DNA of 64,000 bases from Tsukamurella sp. 8F (GCF_029167375.1 NZ_JARFTP010000010.1:62001-126000), one strand, 5' to 3'. Numbered from the stretch's first letter, positions 16,388 to 25,094 are shown. Numbers and translations: made by a program. Notes: a model not told the origin generated them from the letters alone.

Positions 16388-17866
16388 CTAGACCGCTGGC
16401 ACGGACGTCTTCTCGGTCGGCACATCGGGTCCGACCCTCAGCTCACGCCACACGACTACGGCGCCCAGCGCGCACAGCAGTGCGACGGTGGCGAGCCCCG
16501 CTTGCCACCCCGCGGCGTAAGCGGCGGCGCCCCGTGCTCCTCCGGCCGCGTGACCGGCGAGCAACGTTGCGGCGGTCCCGGAGCCCACCCGTGCGTTCGT
16601 CACGGTGCCGATGATCGCGGTAATGACGACGACGGCGATGGACTCTGTACCCAGCCGCACGGTGTTGAAGACACCTGCCGCCATCCCCTCGCGACCTGCC
16701 GGGGCGACCGCGAGGGCCGCGCCGTCAAGGACCATCAGCGCGAGTCCCTGGCCCGTACCTATCAGGAGCATCGGCCAGCTGATAGTGGACAGACCGTGAG
16801 CCGGCCCTATTGCGGCGAACCACCCGCCCCCGATCGCGATGATCGCGAGGGAAGAGGGCAAGAGAACTCCGAGCGGCAGCCTGTGTGCGATCTTGGACAT
16901 CGCGAGCGGCACCAATAACGTCGGCGCAGTCAGTGGCAACAGCATCGCCCCGGCTACGAGTGCAGACACCGAAGCGGTAGCGGCGAAGAACAGCCCCAGG
17001 GTGAAGATCAGCGAAACGAACCCGAACGCACCGAGCGTCACCGTGAGACATACTGCGCGAAACTGCTTGACCCGTAACAGGTGCAGGTCGACGAGAGGAT
17101 TCATCGTGCGGCGCTCGGCGCGAGCGAATGCAACTCCGGCGGCCACGGCGAGGGCCAGCAACACCCACACGCCCGGGCTGTTCCAGCCGGCATCCGGGCC
17201 GAGTGAGACCCCGACCATGAATGCCGCGAGTGCACCGGTCAGCAACGCCCCGCCGCGGAGGTCGAACTTCGCCGCCGACCGCTGTGGTGGCGTATCCGGT
17301 AGGCGTGGCGACAGCAGCAACGACGGTATAGCCACCACCGCATAGGCCAGATACAGTGCGCGCCAACTCGATAGAGCGGTGATTGCGAGACCGGAAAGGG
17401 TCGGTCCGAATGCGAGGCCAAGCCCCAATGTGGTGCCGAAGACGGCGAACACCGCACTGCGCTGCGGGCCGCTGTAGGTGGCCGACAGCAGGGCGGAGCC
17501 CCCGGTCGTGATGGCGGCGGCACCGACGCCCGCGATCGCCCGCCCGGCGATCACGAGCGCGATCGCGGGAGCGGTGACGATCAACAGATTGCCGACGACG
17601 AACACTGCGAGACCGATGACCAGCACGCGACGACGGCCGATCCGGTCCGCCAGGCTCCCGGCGACCGCCATCACTGCCGCGAACGACAGCATGAAGGCGT
17701 TCATCACCCAGTTCGCCGTTGTCGCCGAGGCGCCCAAGTCGTTCGAGATACCTGGAATGGAGATGCTCGCGCCGGGTGCGCCGACAGGAATCAGCAGGAT
17801 CGTCGTGCACAGCAGAATCGCTGGGCCCCAAGAGGTCCTCCGCGCAATGGTCGCTCCCTCGGTCAC
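16388..17866 (-). CDS. MFS transporter, DHA2 (14-TM) multidrug family
   Basis: A 492-residue efflux pump of the drug:H+ antiporter-2 family. The first helix ends in the family segment SISIPGISNDLGAS...WVMNAFML. Motif A is GSLADRIGRRRVLVIG (about 69-84). About 14 hydrophobic segments can be counted. It starts at GTG 17866, overlapping the stop of the preceding alpha/beta hydrolase by GTGA, so the two are translationally coupled. The divergent LysR gene at 18819 probably governs both. The substrate is unknown. Confidence 0.9.
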   Translation of the reverse strand: MTEGATIARRTSWGPAILLCTTILLIPVGAPGASISIPGISNDLGASATTANWVMNAFMLSFAAVMAVAGSLADRIGRRRVLVIGLAVFVVGNLLIVTAPAIALVIAGRAIAGVGAAAITTGGSALLSATYSGPQRSAVFAVFGTTLGLGLAFGPTLSGLAITALSSWRALYLAYAVVAIPSLLLSPRLPDTPPQRSAAKFDLRGGALLTGALAAFMVGVSLGPDAGWNSPGVWVLLALAVAAGVAFARAERRTMNPLVDLHLLRVKQFRAVCLTVTLGAFGFVSLIFTLGLFFAATASVSALVAGAMLLPLTAPTLLVPLAMSKIAHRLPLGVLLPSSLAIIAIGGGWFAAIGPAHGLSTISWPMLLIGTGQGLALMVLDGAALAVAPAGREGMAAGVFNTVRLGTESIAVVVITAIIGTVTNARVGSGTAATLLAGHAAGGARGAAAYAAGWQAGLATVALLCALGAVVVWRELRVGPDVPTEKTSVPAV

Positions 17867-18651
17867 CGGCGACCGCCGAGAAAGTGGTCGACGGCGGCCG
17901 CGAATTCCGCGGGGTCCTCCGCCGGAGCACCGTGCCCGACGTCCAGGCCGGCCTGGGTGCTGTGCGCGATGCCGCTGACCAGGGCTCGTTGGGCGGCGCA
18001 GTCGATAAGCCTGTCATGCCGCGAGCTGAGCACCAGGGTCGGTGCGACGATGCCGGCCAGCCGGTCGGTGATGTCGACGCGCATGTCGAGCTCCGTCTGA
18101 CGGATCGTCTCGGAGACGTCGAACCGGGGAGCCAGCGTGGCCACCAGCTCGTCGATGCTGGAATCCGCTGCAGTGGACCAGAACTTGGGACCGAAAGCCA
18201 TGATCGGCAGATATCGCAGAAACAGATCGAGGTCGGTTCGCAGCAGACGGATCCACAGCGCGAACTCACTGTGCATCCGCTGATCGGTGCGGACCCATCC
18301 GGCGTGCAGCACGAGGCGGCTGACCCGTTCCGGCGTCGTGGCGGCGAGTTCGGCCGCGACGACCGCGCCGAGTGAGTGCCCCACCAGATCGAACTGTTCG
18401 AGACCGGCGTCGTCGGCCGCGTCCAGCGCGCGCTGGGCGAGTCCAGCGACGGTCAGCGGCCCGGTGTCGAGAGCGCTTGCGAGCTGCGGCGTCACCACGG
18501 TGTGCGTCGCCGACCAAGCCGGCACCATCGGCGCCCACATCCCGGCGTCCGCTCCGGTGCCGTGCAACAGCACCAGACCGGGACCGGTACCCGCGCGCAG
18601 CGTCGCTCGATCAGCCGCGGCGGTCGCGGTTCCTGTTTCTGTCGCACTCAT
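17863..18651 (-). CDS. Alpha/beta hydrolase
   Basis: A 262-residue hydrolase. ATG 18651 is preceded by GGAGG eight bases upstream and the fold starts soon after (GPGLVLLHGTGADAGMW, about residues 25-41, the HG oxyanion segment). The nucleophile elbow is GHSLGA near residue 92. The terminal His is in VGHGAPAE, and an Asp lies in the preceding strand. It resembles esterases/lactonases of the MhpC-like group. It overlaps the downstream MFS gene. Its pairing with an efflux pump under a LysR suggests detoxification or modification of a small ester, which is inference. Confidence 0.88.
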   Translation of the reverse strand: MSATETGTATAAADRATLRAGTGPGLVLLHGTGADAGMWAPMVPAWSATHTVVTPQLASALDTGPLTVAGLAQRALDAADDAGLEQFDLVGHSLGAVVAAELAATTPERVSRLVLHAGWVRTDQRMHSEFALWIRLLRTDLDLFLRYLPIMAFGPKFWSTAADSSIDELVATLAPRFDVSETIRQTELDMRVDITDRLAGIVAPTLVLSSRHDRLIDCAAQRALVSGIAHSTQAGLDVGHGAPAEDPAEFAAAVDHFLGGRR

Positions 18652-18730
18652 CGGGTCGTCCTCCAGTCCGGATTTCGTCGTCCGGTCCACGGTGCTCGCG
18701 CCGCACCGCACCGACAACAGGCGATTCGTG

Positions 18731-18782
18731 CATGCTGGATTCACTGAGACTGAACGGTCTCGGTGGGGCAAGCCATGCTGGA
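18731..18782. promoter_or_regulatory. Candidate LysR operator region with inverted and direct repeats
   Basis: In the 167 bases between the divergent hydrolase and LysR genes, GAGAC (18746-18750) and GTCTC (18757-18761) form an inverted repeat with a 6-base spacer. It is flanked by two exact copies of CATGCTGGA (18731-18739 and 18774-18782). The arrangement is typical of a LysR control region but not proven. Confidence 0.45.
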
Positions 18783-18818
18783 CATCGACAACCGAGTCGC
18801 GGCGGGAGGTGAAGTACG

Positions 18819-19721
18819 TTGGAACTGCGGCAATTGCGGTACTTTCTGCGCGTCGCGTCGGAACTGCACTTCGGGCGGGCCGCGGAGCGGCTGAACGTGG
18901 CTCCGTCCGCCGTGAGCCAGCAGGTCGCCCGGCTGGAACGGGAGCTGGGTGTGCAGTTGCTGGATCGCTCCCGCCGGACCGTGCGGCTCACCGAAGCCGG
19001 CGAACGGTTCGTGCCACTCGCCCAGAACGTGATCGACGCACTGCGCACCGCGGTCGAGCAGATGCGGGATCTATCCGACGAGCAACAGCGCGTCGTCCGG
19101 CTGGGTACCAGCGCGGGGCTCGGCGCCAGAATCAGCGATCTGGCTGAGCGCGCTCAGCGGGCCGATCCGCCTGTCGAACTCCGTCTCGAGTACCTCCGCA
19201 CCGCCGACCGGCTGGCCGCAGTCCTCGCCGGAGAACTGGACGCCGCCATAGTTCGCGGAGACAGCCGGGCCACCGGGCGGTTCGACTTCACCGAAGTGTG
19301 GCAGGACGAACTGCTGGTGGCCCTGCCGTCGGTACACCCCCTCGCTGGCGAACACGTCGTCGACCTCGCCGGTCTGGCCGACCTACCTCTGCGGATATCA
19401 CCGCGGGACGATAACCCCGACCTGTATGACGCCGTCCAGCAGGCGGCTCACGCGGCCGGTTTCACTCCGCGTATCGTCGGTGATTTCGGCGGTTCACTGC
19501 ATGAAGGGTTCGCCAGGCTGGCGATCGGGGCGCCGAGCTGGACAGTGTTCTTCGCGTCGCACGCGAAGACCCTCGCCATTCCCGGCATCTCTTTCCTGCC
19601 GGCGAACGTCGGCGCGCAACACAGACCGCTGCGACTGCCCGCCTATCTCGTGACCGATGCCGGACGACGACTGACCCCCGCCCTCGTAGAGCTCCTGCAG
19701 ATCTGCCGCGAGTCTGCTTGA
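18819..19721 (+). CDS. LysR-family regulator, divergent from hydrolase-MFS pair
   Basis: A 300-residue LysR protein starting at TTG 18819 with GGGAGG upstream (LELRQLRYFLRVASELHFG). The DNA-binding domain (1-60) has AAERLNVAPSAVSQQVARLE. The effector domain follows. It belongs to the CatR/BenM-like branch by its ELRQLRYF start, as commonly found for aromatic-compound or efflux regulators, but the ligand is not deducible. The likely target is the adjacent hydrolase-MFS operon. Confidence 0.9.
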   Translation: MELRQLRYFLRVASELHFGRAAERLNVAPSAVSQQVARLERELGVQLLDRSRRTVRLTEAGERFVPLAQNVIDALRTAVEQMRDLSDEQQRVVRLGTSAGLGARISDLAERAQRADPPVELRLEYLRTADRLAAVLAGELDAAIVRGDSRATGRFDFTEVWQDELLVALPSVHPLAGEHVVDLAGLADLPLRISPRDDNPDLYDAVQQAAHAAGFTPRIVGDFGGSLHEGFARLAIGAPSWTVFFASHAKTLAIPGISFLPANVGAQHRPLRLPAYLVTDAGRRLTPALVELLQICRESA

Positions 19722-19836
19722 TCATTCGACCATGTGAGTTACTGCCCGGGCTGGGTGGTCTATCCCGGCGAGTTCAGAGGCTCCGTTCGGCGGCGGAAGT
19801 AGAAACCGCAGTCGCGGGTGCCCGCCGACGCGACAC

Positions 19837-20778
19837 TCACCCGACGTGTCGGCGAATCCACTCGAGTATGTGCGACGGGTCTCGCTGAAAGTAGAGGTAG
19901 CCGTCCCATCGGCGGCTGGTGTCTTCGATCCAGTACAGCTCGTTGTCGCCGCCGGCGTCCGGGAGGGCTTCGAAGACGGCCTGGACGTCGGACTGACGTG
20001 TCATACGATCCTCGCGGACCTGATAGACGAACGTCGGAATGGAGCAGCTGCTCGCGGCCGGGATCGGGGACATCTCTGCGAGCCGGAAACCTGTTCGCGC
20101 ATGGGTCCGCTCATCGATCGCGTGCATGAGGTCGAGCGGGAGGTCTTCGCGTTCGAGGGCGCGTTCGAGGACCATGTGGGGAGAGAGCGGTTGGCATGCG
20201 ACCAGACCCCGCACGTCGGCGAACTCCGCGGGTGCGCGCTGTATCGCGAATAGGGATGCGTTGGCGCCCAGGCAGCGGCTGAACAGGACTATGTCCGCGC
20301 CTCGGCAGTCGGGGCGGGACCGGATGTAGCGGAGCGATCCGATCACATCGCGCGATTCGAGGATGCCGCCACTGGTCACCGCGTCGTCGGCCGTGGCACT
20401 GCTGCCGAAGTTCCGTAGGTCGTAGGCGAGAACGTGGTAGCCGGCACGGTGCAGGATCGCGATGTCGGGGACGAGATCGACCTCGAAGTCGTTGCCGGTC
20501 ACCGCGAACGACGAGCGCCACGGCTCCTGGTGGGCCGGCAGACCGGAGCGGCTGAAGTACCGCGGGTGGTTGACCACGACGACTGCCCGGGCGTTGTCGG
20601 CGGGCACGAACCAGCCTTTGAGCTCGATCCCGTCCTGGGACGGGAAGATGACGCTCTCGAAGGTGAGACCGTGGTCGGCGGGGGAGCGCAGGACAGGGGA
20701 TCGCCGGTGGCTGACGAACGCGCCCGCGAGCCGTTCCACGGCAACGGATATCGTTGCGGCGTGGACGGATTCGTTCAC
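19837..20778 (-). CDS. Alpha/beta hydrolase
   Basis: A 313-residue serine hydrolase of the dienelactone hydrolase/peptidase S9-like type. The start is GTG 20778, which overlaps the stop of the NmrA-like gene as GTGA. The cap-less N-terminal part has SQDGIELKGWFVPA (substrate-entry strand pair), then YHVLAYDLRNFGSS. The segment around residues 160-170, DIVLFSRCLGANAS, is a variant nucleophile elbow, SRCLGA, with Cys instead of Ser at the usual nucleophile position (G-x-C-x-G-like). The usual Asp and His can be placed near the C-terminus (DRMT, DPSHI). The Cys nucleophile would be unusual and the function is unknown. Confidence 0.8.
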   Translation of the reverse strand: MNESVHAATISVAVERLAGAFVSHRRSPVLRSPADHGLTFESVIFPSQDGIELKGWFVPADNARAVVVVNHPRYFSRSGLPAHQEPWRSSFAVTGNDFEVDLVPDIAILHRAGYHVLAYDLRNFGSSATADDAVTSGGILESRDVIGSLRYIRSRPDCRGADIVLFSRCLGANASLFAIQRAPAEFADVRGLVACQPLSPHMVLERALEREDLPLDLMHAIDERTHARTGFRLAEMSPIPAASSCSIPTFVYQVREDRMTRQSDVQAVFEALPDAGGDNELYWIEDTSRRWDGYLYFQRDPSHILEWIRRHVG

Positions 20779-21647
20779 AGCACCGCCGGTTTCACTACTG
20801 CCTCGGCGAACCGCCGGAAGGTGGTGGGTGTCGTGTTCTCGGCTGTCCGTGCGACCGAGAGGTCGATGCCGCGTTCCTTGGCGACGTCCATGTCGATCAT
20901 CGCCTGGGCGACGGCCTCGGAGTACCCGCATCCGAGGAAGGCCTGCTTGACCGCGTCGCGGTCACCCGGTTGGAAACGGACGGGAGTGCCGAGCACCTCG
21001 GTGAGGACGGCAGCCATGTCGTCGAGTGACAGGTCTTCCGGGCCCAGCACGCCGACGGTGTCCTGGCCGGTCCAGCTGTGATCGCGAAGCAGGCGGACTG
21101 CTACGTCGGCGATGTCCGTGGTCGCCACGGTCGGCAGCTTCAGGTCCGCGGGAAGCGTGCCGGTGAGGATGCCGTTCTCGAGGCCGGCGGCCTGGTACAG
21201 AACGTTGTCCATGAAGGACGGGCAGGCCAAGGCGCGGATGTGAACGCCGGTGGAGCGGAACAGATCCTCCATCGCGAGCGACGCGGAGACGTGTCCGGCG
21301 TACGTGCCGGTGCCGCGGCCCAGGGCGGAGACGATCACGACCCGCTCCACACCGTGCCGGTGTACGGCCTCGGCGCCCGAGATACTCGCGGTCACGTATG
21401 TGTCGTAGATGCTCCGTGCGGTGCTGTCGGCCGGCATCAGCCAGAAGAGGGAGTCGGCGCCGGTCAACGCCCTGTCGAGCACCGCGGGATCGCGGTGCGA
21501 TCCCGCAACGACCTCGAATCTCTCACGTGCGGCAGCGGGGACTTTGCGCGGGTCGCGGGCGATGAGACGAACGCGCTCGTCGGACTCGAGGAGTGAAGCG
21601 AGGACCCTGCTGCCGATGCGGCCGGTGGGTGCGGTGACGACGATCAT
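20775..21647 (-). CDS. NmrA-like NAD(P)-binding protein
   Basis: A 290-residue atypical short-chain dehydrogenase of the NmrA/quinone-oxidoreductase-like group. The start at ATG 21647 is preferred because GGAG lies nine bases upstream and the Rossmann strand begins at once (MIVVTAPTGRIGSRVL). The TAxTGxIG dinucleotide motif is intact. The active-site Tyr of true SDRs is absent, as usual in NmrA proteins, which act as redox sensors or reductases. It overlaps the downstream hydrolase and is divergent from a TetR gene, with the inferred operator between them. Confidence 0.88.
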   Translation of the reverse strand: MIVVTAPTGRIGSRVLASLLESDERVRLIARDPRKVPAAARERFEVVAGSHRDPAVLDRALTGADSLFWLMPADSTARSIYDTYVTASISGAEAVHRHGVERVVIVSALGRGTGTYAGHVSASLAMEDLFRSTGVHIRALACPSFMDNVLYQAAGLENGILTGTLPADLKLPTVATTDIADVAVRLLRDHSWTGQDTVGVLGPEDLSLDDMAAVLTEVLGTPVRFQPGDRDAVKQAFLGCGYSEAVAQAMIDMDVAKERGIDLSVARTAENTTPTTFRRFAEAVVKPAVL

Positions 21648-21681
21648 GGGGTAGGACTCCATAGGGACCGGGGAGTGAATC

Positions 21682-21708
21682 AAGTAAACTCAACCGTACC
21701 GTTTACTT
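21682..21708. promoter_or_regulatory. TetR operator between NmrA-like and TetR genes
   Basis: AAGTAAAC (21682-21689), 11-base spacer, GTTTACTT (21701-21708): an exact inverted repeat in an AT-richer patch between the divergent starts at 21647 and 21723. This is the expected location and form for autoregulation by the TetR protein. Confidence 0.7.
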
Positions 21709-21722
21709 TGGGCGGAGGCAAG

Positions 21723-22343
21723 ATGGCGCGTCGCGGCGACGTACTGAGAGAGCACATTCTGGACACGGCGAAGGAACTGTTCCTCGAGTCCGGGTTCGAG
21801 GGCACGTCCATGGACTCCGTCGCGGCGCGGGCGCAGACCTCCAAGCGCTCCTTGTATGCGCACTTCCCCACGAAGGACGCACTCTTCGGCGCGGTGATCG
21901 ACCGAATCGGAGAGCTCTTCCAGGGACGGATGCAGACGCCGGATGCGTACTCGGACGTCCCGGACGAGGCTGTCGCCCTCTACTGCGCACGCCTGATGCA
22001 GATGCTGAGTTGGGAGCCGGTGGTGCAGACCTGCCGACTGGGTGTCACTGCGGCGCCGAGATTTCCCGATGCGGCACGGCGACTGCACGGCATCTTCTTC
22101 GCAGACTCGACCGCCCGCCTCGCCGAGCACCTCGCCCGGCGCTACGGCCTCGACGATGCCGGGGCCGACGTCCTCGCAGAGCGGGTCATCGGAGCGACGG
22201 TGCATCCGCACCTGCCGCGTCTGCTGTTCGGAATCGAGCGCCCCCGAACGTCTCGTCCCGAATTGCAGACGCTTGCCGACGACGAGGATCTCCCGGCGAT
22301 CAGGCGGGCTGTCGACCCGTTATTGGCCACGGTTCGGCGCTGA
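21723..22343 (+). CDS. TetR-family regulator
   Basis: A 206-residue TetR regulator. ATG 21723 has GGAGG five bases upstream. The helix-turn-helix (about 8-55) reads ILDTAKELFLESGFEGTSMDSVA...SKRSLYAHFPTKDALF, close to the AcrR type. The C-terminal ligand domain is of the TetR_C group with RRYGLDDAGADVLAERVIG. It is divergent from the NmrA-like/hydrolase pair and most likely represses that pair and itself through the palindrome at 21682-21708. Confidence 0.9.
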   Translation: MARRGDVLREHILDTAKELFLESGFEGTSMDSVAARAQTSKRSLYAHFPTKDALFGAVIDRIGELFQGRMQTPDAYSDVPDEAVALYCARLMQMLSWEPVVQTCRLGVTAAPRFPDAARRLHGIFFADSTARLAEHLARRYGLDDAGADVLAERVIGATVHPHLPRLLFGIERPRTSRPELQTLADDEDLPAIRRAVDPLLATVRR

Positions 22344-22467
22344 CCCGGCCGCCGCCGTCCTCCGCCGACGACGGCCGACCCCGCGGCTCGCCGGTGCGGA
22401 GGTCACCGTCGGTCGATCCGGTCGCGGATGAGCTCGCCGCCGCAGACCACGAACTCGGACGCGTTCC

Positions 22468-23028
22468 ATGGTCTGGGGTTCTTCTCGCTCCACCGGACGG
22501 CGCGAATCGCGGAGACCGTCGGCTGAGGGGCGTCGACGACCATGGGACAAGCTCTCCGTTCGGGACATCGCGGCTCATGCAGAGGCGTCGACCACCTCGA
22601 TCTACACGTTGTTCGGTGGCAAAGACGAACTCGGCGACGCCGTGCGCCGGCACGCATTGGGGCTGCTGCATCGAGCACTGCTTGCGGCACCTGCGAGTTC
22701 GGATCCGGTCGCGGATCTACTCGCGATATCGGCGGCATACCGTCGCTGGGCCATCACGGAAACCAACCTGTACCGCGTCGTCTTCGGCGGCGCCGTGACC
22801 TACGTCCCCGCCGGGGTACCGCAAGACCATGACCCGGCTGCACCCTTGGTGGACGCGATCCGGCGCGTGCGCGGCGCGGCGTTCGGCATCGAAGACGCGA
22901 ATCGCGTCGGCGTCGCGGTCTGGGCGCTACTCCACGGCCTCGTCACGTTGCAGATCGACGGCACCGTGCCCGGGGATTACGTCGACACCGTCGTGCCGGG
23001 AGCGGTCCGGGCGCTCGTCAACGGATAG
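22468..23028 (+). CDS. TetR-family regulator (WHG-type C-terminus) with atypical N-terminus
   Basis: The core is clearly TetR: LSVRDIAAHAEASTTSIYTLFGGKDELGDAV is the recognition region, and the C-terminal domain resembles WHG-type members (AYRRWAITETNLYRVVFGG). However, the first 27 residues after ATG 22468 are Arg/Ser-rich and do not make the usual first helix (AALRLLxExG). No clear ribosome site is seen. Either the true start is elsewhere and a frameshift has destroyed the first helix, or the gene is decaying. It is 186 residues, a little short, and lies 124 bases after another TetR gene on the same strand. Confidence 0.65.
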   Translation: MVWGSSRSTGRRESRRPSAEGRRRPWDKLSVRDIAAHAEASTTSIYTLFGGKDELGDAVRRHALGLLHRALLAAPASSDPVADLLAISAAYRRWAITETNLYRVVFGGAVTYVPAGVPQDHDPAAPLVDAIRRVRGAAFGIEDANRVGVAVWALLHGLVTLQIDGTVPGDYVDTVVPGAVRALVNG

Positions 23029-23075
23029 GTCTGCAGTTTCCGGGCCGGCTGGCAGGGGCGATTGATCGAATCGTA

Positions 23076-23110
23076 TTGATCAGTTTAAGTTAATCAGTAT
23101 AGACTGATTA
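23076..23110 (+). promoter_or_regulatory. Promoter and operator of the MarR-MFS operon, probably leaderless
   Basis: A -35-like TTGATC (23076-23081) and -10-like TATAGA (23098-23103) are 16 bases apart. The palindrome TAATCAGT-ATAG-ACTGATTA (23091-23110) covers the -10 and ends one base before the ATG at 23112. The mRNA would therefore begin at or next to the start codon, a leaderless arrangement common in this order, and MarR binding would block the promoter. Confidence 0.7.
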
Positions 23111-23111
23111 T

Positions 23112-23567
23112 ATGTCGCTCATGAGCCAACCACCCGCGGTACCGGCGGACTCGGCTTTCCGCGCCGCCCTGGATCTGCGGGCGGTCACCAGCCGCCTGCG
23201 TCGGCGGATCATGGCCATCACGGACACCGACGAGCTGACCCCGGGACAGGCTTCGGTCCTGATGCGGATCGCGCGCGGCGAGGCGATGACGGCGAGCGCG
23301 CTGGCGCGGGCCGAGAGGGTGACACCGCAGTCGATGACGGTGACGGTGGCGGCGTTGCAGCGGGCCGGCTACGTCACCCGTACTGCCGACCCGGGCGACG
23401 GTCGACGGCAGCTGCTGGAGGCGACCGAGGCCGGCCGTGCCCGCGTGGACGGCGCCCTCGACGCCGGACGGGCATGGCTGGAGACGGCTCTCGCCGAGCA
23501 GTACAGCGAGGATGAGAGGCAGACGATCATCGCGGCGATGACGCTCGTGGAACGGATTCTGGGCTGA
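23112..23567 (+). CDS. MarR-family regulator
   Basis: A 151-residue winged-helix repressor. The DNA-binding region runs from LTPGQASVLMRIARGEAMTASALARAERVTPQSMTVTVAALQRAGYV to the wing RTADPGDGRRQLLEAT (about 40-105), typical of MarR. The C-terminal helix mediates dimerisation. There is no Shine-Dalgarno sequence and the -10 box is only eight bases from the ATG, so translation is likely leaderless. Its stop overlaps the start of the following MFS gene (TGATG). It probably represses both genes through the palindrome at 23091-23110 and is relieved by an MFS substrate. Confidence 0.93.
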   Translation: MSLMSQPPAVPADSAFRAALDLRAVTSRLRRRIMAITDTDELTPGQASVLMRIARGEAMTASALARAERVTPQSMTVTVAALQRAGYVTRTADPGDGRRQLLEATEAGRARVDGALDAGRAWLETALAEQYSEDERQTIIAAMTLVERILG

Positions 23568-25048
23568 TGCCGAACCCGTTCGCCGGGCGGGCGGCCCCCG
23601 GGGACCGGTTCGACCCACGACTGCTGGCCCCGATGATGCTCGGGGCGATCCTCAATCCGGTCAACTCGTCGATCATCGCCGTCGCGCTCGTCCCGATCGG
23701 CATCGCGTTGGGGGCACCCGCATCGGAGACGGCGTGGCTGGTGTCGGCGCTTTACCTGGCCACCGCGATCGGCCAGCCACTGGCCGGCCGGTTCGTCGAC
23801 ATCTACGGGCCGAGAAGGCTTTTCCTGATCGGCGCCGCGCTCACCGTGCTCGCGGGCGTCGTCGGCACGGTCGCGCCCGACATATGGGTGCTCGTCGCTG
23901 CGCGGGTCGTGCTCGGCTTCGGCACCTGCGCCGGATACCCGGCCGCGATGAGTCTGATCCGCCGCGAGTCCGACCGAACCGGTGTAGCGAGTCCGGCGGG
24001 GGTGCTGACCATCCTGTCGATCACGACGCAGACGATCGCCGTCGTCGGGCCGACCCTCGGCGGTCTGCTGATCGGGGTCGGTGGCTGGCGCAGCACGCTC
24101 GCCGTGAACATCGTCCTCGGCGTCGCGTGCCTCGTCCTCGGGTGGCTGTACCTGCCGAGCCAGGAGCCGGACACCACACCATCGGCGGACACACCGGGCG
24201 TGGACTCGGCCGGCATCCTGTTGTTCGCGGTCACGCTGATCGCCCTGCTGTTGTTCCTGATGACCCCCGCCCTGTCGCTGAGCTGGCTGCCGGTCCTCGC
24301 GATCGGTGCCGGTGTCGCGTTCGCCTGGTGGGAGCTCCGTCACCCGGACCCCTTCATAGACGTGCGGGTTCTCGCCGGGAACATCCCGCTGCTGGCCACC
24401 TACGCCCGGATGTTCACGGCGTCCGTGGTCTCCTACTGCTTTATCTACGGTTTCACCCAGTGGCTGGAGCAGGGCCGTGGCCTGAATCCCGCGACCGCCG
24501 GCCTGGTTCTGCTCCCCACCTTCGCGGTCGGGATCCTTGTCACCGCCCTGACCGGTCGGCGACCGCAGGTACGCGGCAAGCTGATCGCCGGTGCCGTCGC
24601 GCAGATCGTGTGCTGCGCCCTGCTGTTCGTCCTCGGCGGGTCCTCCCCGGTCTGGCTGCTGCTCATCGTGGTGATCGTGCTCGGCATCCCACAGGGGCTG
24701 GTCAACCTGGCCAATCAGAACGCCCTCTATCACCAGGCCCGCCCTGACAAGATCGGTGCCTCTGCGGGTCTGCTGCGCACCTTCATGTACCTCGGGGCCA
24801 TGGTCGCCTCATCCGCAACCGGGTTCTTCTATGGGCGGAAGGCCACAACGACCGGGCTCCACCACCTGGCATGGTTCGTGATCGCCCTCGCCGCAGTCTT
24901 TCTCGCGCTGACGCTGCTCGACCGCGGGCTGGCCGGGGTCGGTACCGATGAGGCGGGCATGCGCGGCACACCGACAGCGCAGACCACTCCCGCCGCCGCG
25001 CCGGGACGGCAGATCGCGCGCGGAACCGCTGGGCGACAAGAGCTTTAG
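23567..25048 (+). CDS. MFS transporter, DHA2 (14-TM) efflux family
   Basis: A 493-residue efflux protein. It begins with a short cytoplasmic segment and a first helix with LNPVNSSIIAVALVPIG. Motif A is GRFVDIYGPRRLFLIG (about 75-90). About 14 membrane segments are present. The C-terminal 40 residues are an Ala/Thr/Arg-rich tail. It starts at ATG 23567, overlapping the MarR stop, so expression is coupled to MarR. The pairing indicates an inducible drug or metabolite pump; the substrate is unknown. Confidence 0.92.
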   Translation: MPNPFAGRAAPGDRFDPRLLAPMMLGAILNPVNSSIIAVALVPIGIALGAPASETAWLVSALYLATAIGQPLAGRFVDIYGPRRLFLIGAALTVLAGVVGTVAPDIWVLVAARVVLGFGTCAGYPAAMSLIRRESDRTGVASPAGVLTILSITTQTIAVVGPTLGGLLIGVGGWRSTLAVNIVLGVACLVLGWLYLPSQEPDTTPSADTPGVDSAGILLFAVTLIALLLFLMTPALSLSWLPVLAIGAGVAFAWWELRHPDPFIDVRVLAGNIPLLATYARMFTASVVSYCFIYGFTQWLEQGRGLNPATAGLVLLPTFAVGILVTALTGRRPQVRGKLIAGAVAQIVCCALLFVLGGSSPVWLLLIVVIVLGIPQGLVNLANQNALYHQARPDKIGASAGLLRTFMYLGAMVASSATGFFYGRKATTTGLHHLAWFVIALAAVFLALTLLDRGLAGVGTDEAGMRGTPTAQTTPAAAPGRQIARGTAGRQEL

Positions 25049-25078
25049 GCTCGACGCGTGCCGGTCCCGCCACGATGG

Positions 25079-25094
25079 GCGCGCGATCGCGCGC
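25079..25094. repeat. 16-bp perfect GC palindrome between convergent genes
   Basis: GCGCGCGATCGCGCGC lies in the 73-base gap between the MFS stop and the convergent AraC stop. It has no loop and no T-tract, so its use as a terminator is uncertain; it may be chance in GC-rich DNA. Confidence 0.35.

Noticed and set aside
16725-18269. 514-residue minus-strand frame
   Set aside because: Overlaps the MFS and hydrolase genes in another frame; Arg/Ser-rich with no domain.
22403-22540. 46-codon minus-strand frame starting at about 22540 with GGAGAG upstream
   Set aside because: Overlaps the questionable TetR start region, too short and not recognised; cannot be supported.
23369-24733. 454-residue minus-strand frame
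   Set aside because: Antisense to the MFS gene of the MarR operon; Gln/Asp/His-rich shadow.
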